From JBBDIO01 sp040880365 (lineage in GTDB: Bacteria; Chloroflexota; Anaerolineae; Caldilineales; Caldilineaceae), in assembly GCA_040880365.1 (NCBI GenBank), contig JBBDIO010000323.1, positions 1-9,553 of the forward strand: a DNA stretch of 9,553 nucleotides, written 5' to 3'. Shown piece by piece: positions 6,552 to 9,553 of this stretch (its first letter is position 1; every line of letters starts with the position of its first letter). The notes beneath the pieces were generated by a model. It saw nothing but the letters and a program-made list of their open reading frames with translations, was not told where the DNA came from and made no database searches. The position numbers and the translations under genes are program-made.

Positions 6552-7525
6552 GTACACCCAATCAGGTATCCAATCAAGTGCCCGACGCATTACCCGGCCA
6601 ATTACCAGTGGTCGGCTTTGTGGGCCTGGGCGCGATGGGGATGGGGATGGCGCTATCGCTCTTGCAGGCGGGGTACAGCGTGCAAGGTTATGACATCAAC
6701 GACGCCGCGCGCGCCCGCTTTGCCCAGGCCGGGGGCCAGGCTGTAGACACGCTGCCCGCGGTGGCGCGCGGTGCGGAGATCGTGGTGCTGATGGTGCTCA
6801 ATGCCGAACAGATCGATCAAATCCTGTTTGGCGACGATAAAATGGCAGGCATGGTCGGCGCGCTCGCCCCTGCCAGTCTGGTGATAGTATCCAGCACCGT
6901 GAAACCCACCTATGTCGAAACGCTCGCCGCCCGGCTGGCCGCACACCAGATTGATTTGCTGGATGCACCTGTAAGCGGTGGCACGAGTGGCGCCAACGAC
7001 GGCACCCTGAGCATCATGGTCGCGGGCGCGCCTGCCTCTATCCAACGCGCCGATCCGCTGCTGCAAGCGATGGGCAAAAACATCTATATCATGGGCGAAC
7101 GCCCCGGCATGGGTTCTACCATGAAAATGGTGAATCAGGTTCTGGCCGGCGTCCAGATCGCCGCCGCGGCCGAAGCCCTGGCCCTGGGCGCGCGTGCCGG
7201 GCTGGATCCCAACCGGGTGTACGAAGTCATCTGCAACAGTGCGGGCGCATCGTGGATGTTCGAAAACCGTGTCCCTCATATTCTCGCCGATGACTATCGC
7301 CCGCACAGCGCCGTGGAGATCTGGCTCAAGGACCTGGGGCTGGTGGTAGACACGGGCAAGGAGTTGCATCTACCCACTCCGCTGGCTGCCGCCGCCCAGC
7401 AGCTTTTCATCATGGCCGCCGCTGCGGGCCATACCCGATTGGATGACGCCGCGGTCATCAAGGTCTATGAACAACTGGCGGGCTTCCGCGTGCTCGATAG
7501 CGTCGCGGCCCCCGAATCCGACTGA
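6548..7525 (+). CDS. ltnD: NAD-dependent 2-hydroxyacid dehydrogenase, L-threonate dehydrogenase-like
   Basis: A 325-aa beta-hydroxyacid dehydrogenase (6-phosphogluconate/3-hydroxyisobutyrate dehydrogenase family). The Rossmann motif GLGAMG is at 26-31 with Asp49 at the end of the second strand (NAD preference). The substrate loop DAPVSGG is at 139-145, the catalytic lysine is Lys193 in GSTMKMVNQ, and KDLG is at 261-264. The stretch NSAGASWMFENRVPHIL (230-246) and the C-terminal AAAAGH...DDAAVIKVYE (291-308) are strongly like LtnD, which oxidises L-threonate to 2-oxo-tetronate. Partners of the known threonate route (OtnK/DUF1537 kinase, OtnC, OtnI) are not in the window, so the in vivo substrate may be another 3- or 4-carbon hydroxy acid. 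AAGGAAAGAG (6533-6542) precedes ATG 6548, which overlaps the lactonase stop. An N-terminal extension of about 18 residues with two NQV motifs precedes the fold. Confidence 0.85.
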   Translation: MSTPNQVSNQVPDALPGQLPVVGFVGLGAMGMGMALSLLQAGYSVQGYDINDAARARFAQAGGQAVDTLPAVARGAEIVVLMVLNAEQIDQILFGDDKMAGMVGALAPASLVIVSSTVKPTYVETLAARLAAHQIDLLDAPVSGGTSGANDGTLSIMVAGAPASIQRADPLLQAMGKNIYIMGERPGMGSTMKMVNQVLAGVQIAAAAEALALGARAGLDPNRVYEVICNSAGASWMFENRVPHILADDYRPHSAVEIWLKDLGLVVDTGKELHLPTPLAAAAQQLFIMAAAAGHTRLDDAAVIKVYEQLAGFRVLDSVAAPESD

Positions 7526-7603
7526 CTAGCATTTATAAAATCTATCTAAACCGCATCCGGCATGGTCCATCACCGGGCCTGCCGCCAGCAGAGGAACAAA
7601 CCC
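7526..7603. other. 78-nt spacer, AT-rich at its left end
   Basis: Positions 7529-7551 are clearly AT-richer than their surroundings, with TATAAA (7534-7539) and TATCTA (7543-7548). TATCTA could serve as a -10 box, but the best -35 candidate (CTGACT, 7522-7527) is only 15 nt away and matches weakly. A promoter for the RidA-SDR pair is possible but unproven. The right end carries the RidA ribosome binding site. Confidence 0.25.
7590..7596 (+). promoter_or_regulatory. Ribosome binding site deciding the RidA start
   Basis: AGAGGAA lies 7 nt before ATG 7604. This favours that start over the in-frame ATG at 7562, which has no Shine-Dalgarno sequence and would add 14 residues not typical of the family. 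Confidence 0.7.
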
Positions 7604-7990
7604 ATGCGCAAAGCCGTCATTTCTGCCAAAGGCGTCACGCCCAAAGGCCCCTATACCCCCGCCATTCTGGCCCAGGGACCCACGCTCTACGTTTCGGCCC
7701 AAGGCCCCTATAACCCGGTCACCGATAAAATCGAGGCGACATCCGTCGCGGATCAGGCCCGCCAGGTTTTCGACAACATCACCGTACTGTTGGAAGAAGG
7801 CAGCGCAACCTGGGCGGATGTGGTCAAGGTCACGATTTTCATTGCCGATTTTGCCGACTTTGCCGAAATGAACGCCGTCTACAATGAATATGTGGTAGAA
7901 CCCTATCCGGCGCGCACCACTGTCCATTCCAAAATCGGCCAGTCTCTGGTTGCCGCCGATTGCATTGCCGTGCTGTCTACCCAGGAGTAA
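7604..7990 (+). CDS. RidA/YjgF/UK114 family protein
   Basis: A 128-aa protein, the usual RidA length. Family members form trimers and hydrolyse reactive enamine/imine intermediates, or bind small metabolites. The N-terminal GPYTPAI (15-21), VSAQGPYNP (30-38), QARQVFDNI (51-59) and the signature YPARTTV (101-107) are clear. Arg104 corresponds to the substrate-carboxylate-binding Arg105 of E. coli RidA. The C-terminal strand reads VAADCIAV (116-123); in my manual alignment Ala117 takes the place of E. coli Glu120, so classical imine deaminase activity may be altered. The gene is followed by an SDR after 5 nt, with the SDR ribosome binding site overlapping its last codons. In sugar-acid clusters RidA-like proteins often accompany keto-acid enzymes. 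The function here is not established. Confidence 0.9.
   Translation: MRKAVISAKGVTPKGPYTPAILAQGPTLYVSAQGPYNPVTDKIEATSVADQARQVFDNITVLLEEGSATWADVVKVTIFIADFADFAEMNAVYNEYVVEPYPARTTVHSKIGQSLVAADCIAVLSTQE
7983..7987 (+). promoter_or_regulatory. SDR ribosome binding site overlapping the RidA end
   Basis: AGGAG covers the last two sense codons of the RidA gene (CAG GAG, then TAA) and lies 8 nt before ATG 7996. This indicates coupled translation and selects ATG 7996 over the in-frame ATG at 7960 inside RidA. Confidence 0.75.
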
Positions 7991-7995
7991 CCTCC

Positions 7996-8820
7996 ATGCC
8001 GTCTAGCCTGGAAAACAGAATTGCCCTGGTGACGGGCGGTGGCTCTGGCATCGGTCAAGCCATCTGCACGCTCTTTGCGCAAGCCGGGGCGCAGGTCGTC
8101 GTCCTGGATCGAATCGCCGACCGCGCCACCGCCACCGCCCAAAGCATTAACGCGACATTCGGCCCGGTTGCGCTGGCCGTAGAAGCAGATGTCACCAACG
8201 CCTATACGATTGCCCGGGCCGTGGAACTGTGCGACGCACAGTTTGGCCCGCCCGATATTCTCGTGAACAATGCCGGGCTATCGGCTGGCAACGACATCAC
8301 CACCATTGATGAGGAAACCTGGGACCTCAATTTGAACGTTGTATTGAAAAGCGTATTTTTGTGCAGCAAAGCCGTGCTGCCCCACATGCTGGCAAAAGGA
8401 CAGGGATCCATCGTTAACATCGCTTCGATCAATGGGCAGATGGGCATCGGTGAAGAACCCTATTCCGCGGCCAAAGCCGGGGTGATCAACCTGACGCAAA
8501 ATCTGGCCGTTCGCTATGGACCCAACAACATTCGCGCCAATGTGATCTGCCCCGGCACCATTGCCACGCCGATCTGGCAAGACCGGCTGGCGGTGGATCC
8601 AAAAGTCTTCGACCGCCTGGCCGCCTGGTATCCGTTGGGGCGCGTGGGACAGCCTGAAGATGTGGCGGAAGCAGCGCTCTTTCTCGCTTCCGACGCCGCG
8701 CGCTGGATCACGGGCAGCGTCTTGAATGTGGACGGGGGCTTGCTGGCGGGCAGCTACCGCATGTCGGTCGATCTCAACGCCGATGCGCCGGATGCGCCCA
8801 AAGCGGACGCCCCCAACTGA
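7996..8820 (+). CDS. Short-chain dehydrogenase/reductase (SDR), FabG-like
   Basis: A 274-aa classical SDR oxidoreductase. The cofactor motif TGGGSGIG is at 13-20, with Asp38 after the second strand, which favours NAD(H). NNAG is at 91-94, and the catalytic set is Ser144, Tyr156 and Lys160 (YSAAK). CPGTIATP (185-192) and the C-terminal ITGSVLNVDGG (238-248) are typical. A core of about 250 aa is normal; the last 14 residues (NADAPDAPKADAPN) form an acidic, Ala/Pro-rich tail outside the fold. It probably oxidises a sugar at C1 or a secondary alcohol of a sugar acid, the reaction needed upstream of the lactonase or the AraD1-like enzyme, but the SDR fold alone does not fix the substrate. It is the last gene of the catabolic run; the next ORF begins 67 nt downstream and looks unrelated. 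Confidence 0.9.
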   Translation: MPSSLENRIALVTGGGSGIGQAICTLFAQAGAQVVVLDRIADRATATAQSINATFGPVALAVEADVTNAYTIARAVELCDAQFGPPDILVNNAGLSAGNDITTIDEETWDLNLNVVLKSVFLCSKAVLPHMLAKGQGSIVNIASINGQMGIGEEPYSAAKAGVINLTQNLAVRYGPNNIRANVICPGTIATPIWQDRLAVDPKVFDRLAAWYPLGRVGQPEDVAEAALFLASDAARWITGSVLNVDGGLLAGSYRMSVDLNADAPDAPKADAPN

Positions 8821-8841
8821 GTAGCTGATTTTTTCGTAACG

Positions 8842-8871
8842 TATCGTTCTGTGGGATATCGTTCTGAGGGA
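8842..8871 (+). repeat. 15-bp tandem direct repeat in the spacer
   Basis: TATCGTTCTGTGGGA (8842-8856) is immediately followed by TATCGTTCTGAGGGA (8857-8871), 14 of 15 bases identical. It lies in the 67-nt spacer between the SDR and the zinc-ribbon gene, where base composition is less GC-rich than in the genes. A six-T run at 8829-8834 precedes it without a convincing stem, so no terminator is called. Confidence 0.75.
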
Positions 8872-8887
8872 TGAGGAATCCGAGCCT

Positions 8888-9553
8888 ATGCGCTGTCCAT
8901 ACTGTCAAACTGAAAACCCTGCGGGAAGCACCACCTGCGAAAATTGCGGACGCGATCTCACTGCGACCACGGACGCCGAAACCCCGGAACAAGAACGCGG
9001 CGCGCGCGTAGGTATGGGCGTCATCGCCCTGGTGCTGCTGGTCGCGGCCATCCTGGTGGCAGGCGTATTGCTCTTTACACGCCAGCAACGGCAGCGCGAA
9101 CAGGTGGCCCAGGCCACAGCCGTTGCGGTCGGCGCGCTTTCCACTGCCACAGCCCAGGCCGAACTATCCGCCGGCCTCGAAGCCACCGCGATTGCCCAGG
9201 CCACCCGCGCCGCCATGGCAGCTGCCGATTCTGCGCCTACCGCGACCTATGAAGCATTGGACGCGCGCTATCAACGGGGAATCTCTGCGGCAGAAATTGG
9301 CGACTATGCCACCGCCGTAGAGGAATTTCGCGCCGTGTTGGCCGTGGATCCAGACTTCGCAGACGCGGCAAGCCGTCTCCAGGCCGCGCTGGCCGTGTTA
9401 ACACCCGCGCCGGGCGAGGATGCGCCGGATGTGCCCGCTACGACAACCGCGCTACCCGCGGGCGATGCTACTCCCATCCCCGTGCGGCCCACCAACACCA
9501 ACACGCCCACGCCAGGCTCACAAACAGGTGCGTCTACCGCGACACCCCTACCC
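8888..9553 (+). CDS. Zinc-ribbon, membrane-anchored TPR-like protein (3' end beyond window)
   Basis: An open frame of 222 codons runs off the right edge without a stop. In order: an N-terminal zinc ribbon with Cys3, Cys6, Cys17 and Cys20 (CPYC...CENC); a polar linker; one strongly hydrophobic helix at about 43-64 (GMGVIALVLLVAAILVAGVLL), followed by a basic stretch (RQQRQR), so the N-terminus is probably cytoplasmic; an Ala/Thr/Gln-rich helical region (73-118); a TPR-like segment at about 121-166 (YQRGISAAEIGDYATAVEEF, then a VDPDF helix pair); and a Pro/Thr-rich tail from about 171. No enzyme motif is seen. This layout is common in Chloroflexota proteins of unknown function, probably for envelope scaffolding or protein contacts. 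ATG 8888 follows GAGGAA (8873-8878). It is on the same strand as the operon but 67 nt away and functionally distinct. Confidence 0.75.
   Translation, partial: MRCPYCQTENPAGSTTCENCGRDLTATTDAETPEQERGARVGMGVIALVLLVAAILVAGVLLFTRQQRQREQVAQATAVAVGALSTATAQAELSAGLEATAIAQATRAAMAAADSAPTATYEALDARYQRGISAAEIGDYATAVEEFRAVLAVDPDFADAASRLQAALAVLTPAPGEDAPDVPATTTALPAGDATPIPVRPTNTNTPTPGSQTGASTATPLP

Noticed and set aside
6653..7369. Reverse-strand open frame of 238 codons opposite the ltnD-like gene
   Set aside because: It is a shadow of a strongly conserved dehydrogenase; its composition is His/Gly/Arg-rich with no domain.
8821..8841. Intrinsic terminator after the SDR (T6 run at 8829-8834)
   Set aside because: I could not find a stable GC-rich stem directly before the T run.

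Overview
This window is a gene-dense, GC-rich bacterial segment with every gene on the + strand. The best guess at the host is a member of the Chloroflexota (Anaerolineae/Caldilineae-like). This rests mainly on the last, unfinished gene, whose layout (N-terminal zinc ribbon, one membrane helix, Ala/Thr/Gln-rich linker, TPR-like segment, Pro/Thr-rich tail) is common in that phylum. Codon use in the enzymes (strong G/C third-position bias, frequent GCC, GGC and CCC) fits but does not prove it. No rRNA, tRNA, CRISPR array or insertion sequence is visible.

Positions 4-8820 hold one long run of catabolic enzymes: a nucleoside hydrolase-family protein (4-942); a DUF4432 galactose-mutarotase-like protein (957-2006); a medium-chain zinc alcohol/polyol dehydrogenase (2079-3104); the remnant of an amidohydrolase/deacetylase gene (about 3112-3351); an M20 amidase/peptidase (3386-4540); an AraD1/GguC-type member of the fumarylacetoacetate hydrolase (FAH) superfamily (4649-5650); a COG3618-type lactonase/amidohydrolase (5655-6551); an L-threonate dehydrogenase-like (LtnD) enzyme (6548-7525); a RidA-family protein (7604-7990); and a short-chain dehydrogenase (7996-8820). 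Several junctions are very tight: 14 nt between the first two genes, 4 nt before the lactonase, a 4-nt ATGA overlap before ltnD-like, and 5 nt between the RidA stop and the SDR start. This suggests one or a few transcripts. Gaps of 72, 108 and 78 nt leave room for internal promoters.

Taken together the genes look like a non-phosphorylative (oxidative) sugar or sugar-acid degradation cluster: anomer conversion (DUF4432), oxidation of sugar or polyol (ADH and/or SDR), lactone opening (COG3618 protein), handling of a 2-keto-3-deoxy sugar acid (AraD1-like), oxidation of a small hydroxy acid (LtnD-like), and clean-up of reactive imines (RidA). The nucleoside hydrolase and the M20 hydrolase could release the sugar from a nucleoside-like or acylated precursor. 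No sugar kinase, transporter, regulator or sugar-acid dehydratase lies in the window, so the pathway is incomplete here and the substrate cannot be named.

Positions 8821-8887 are a short spacer with a 15-bp tandem duplication. After it starts the membrane-anchored zinc-ribbon/TPR-like protein (8888 to the window end), which is probably a separate functional unit.

The main oddities are: a fourfold repeat of a 12-bp ATG-containing unit at the start of the nucleoside hydrolase; loss of all four expected structural-zinc cysteines in the dehydrogenase; the decayed amidohydrolase within the operon; a RidA protein lacking the glutamate that aligns with E. coli RidA Glu120; and a duplicated palindromic 11-mer upstream of the dehydrogenase.
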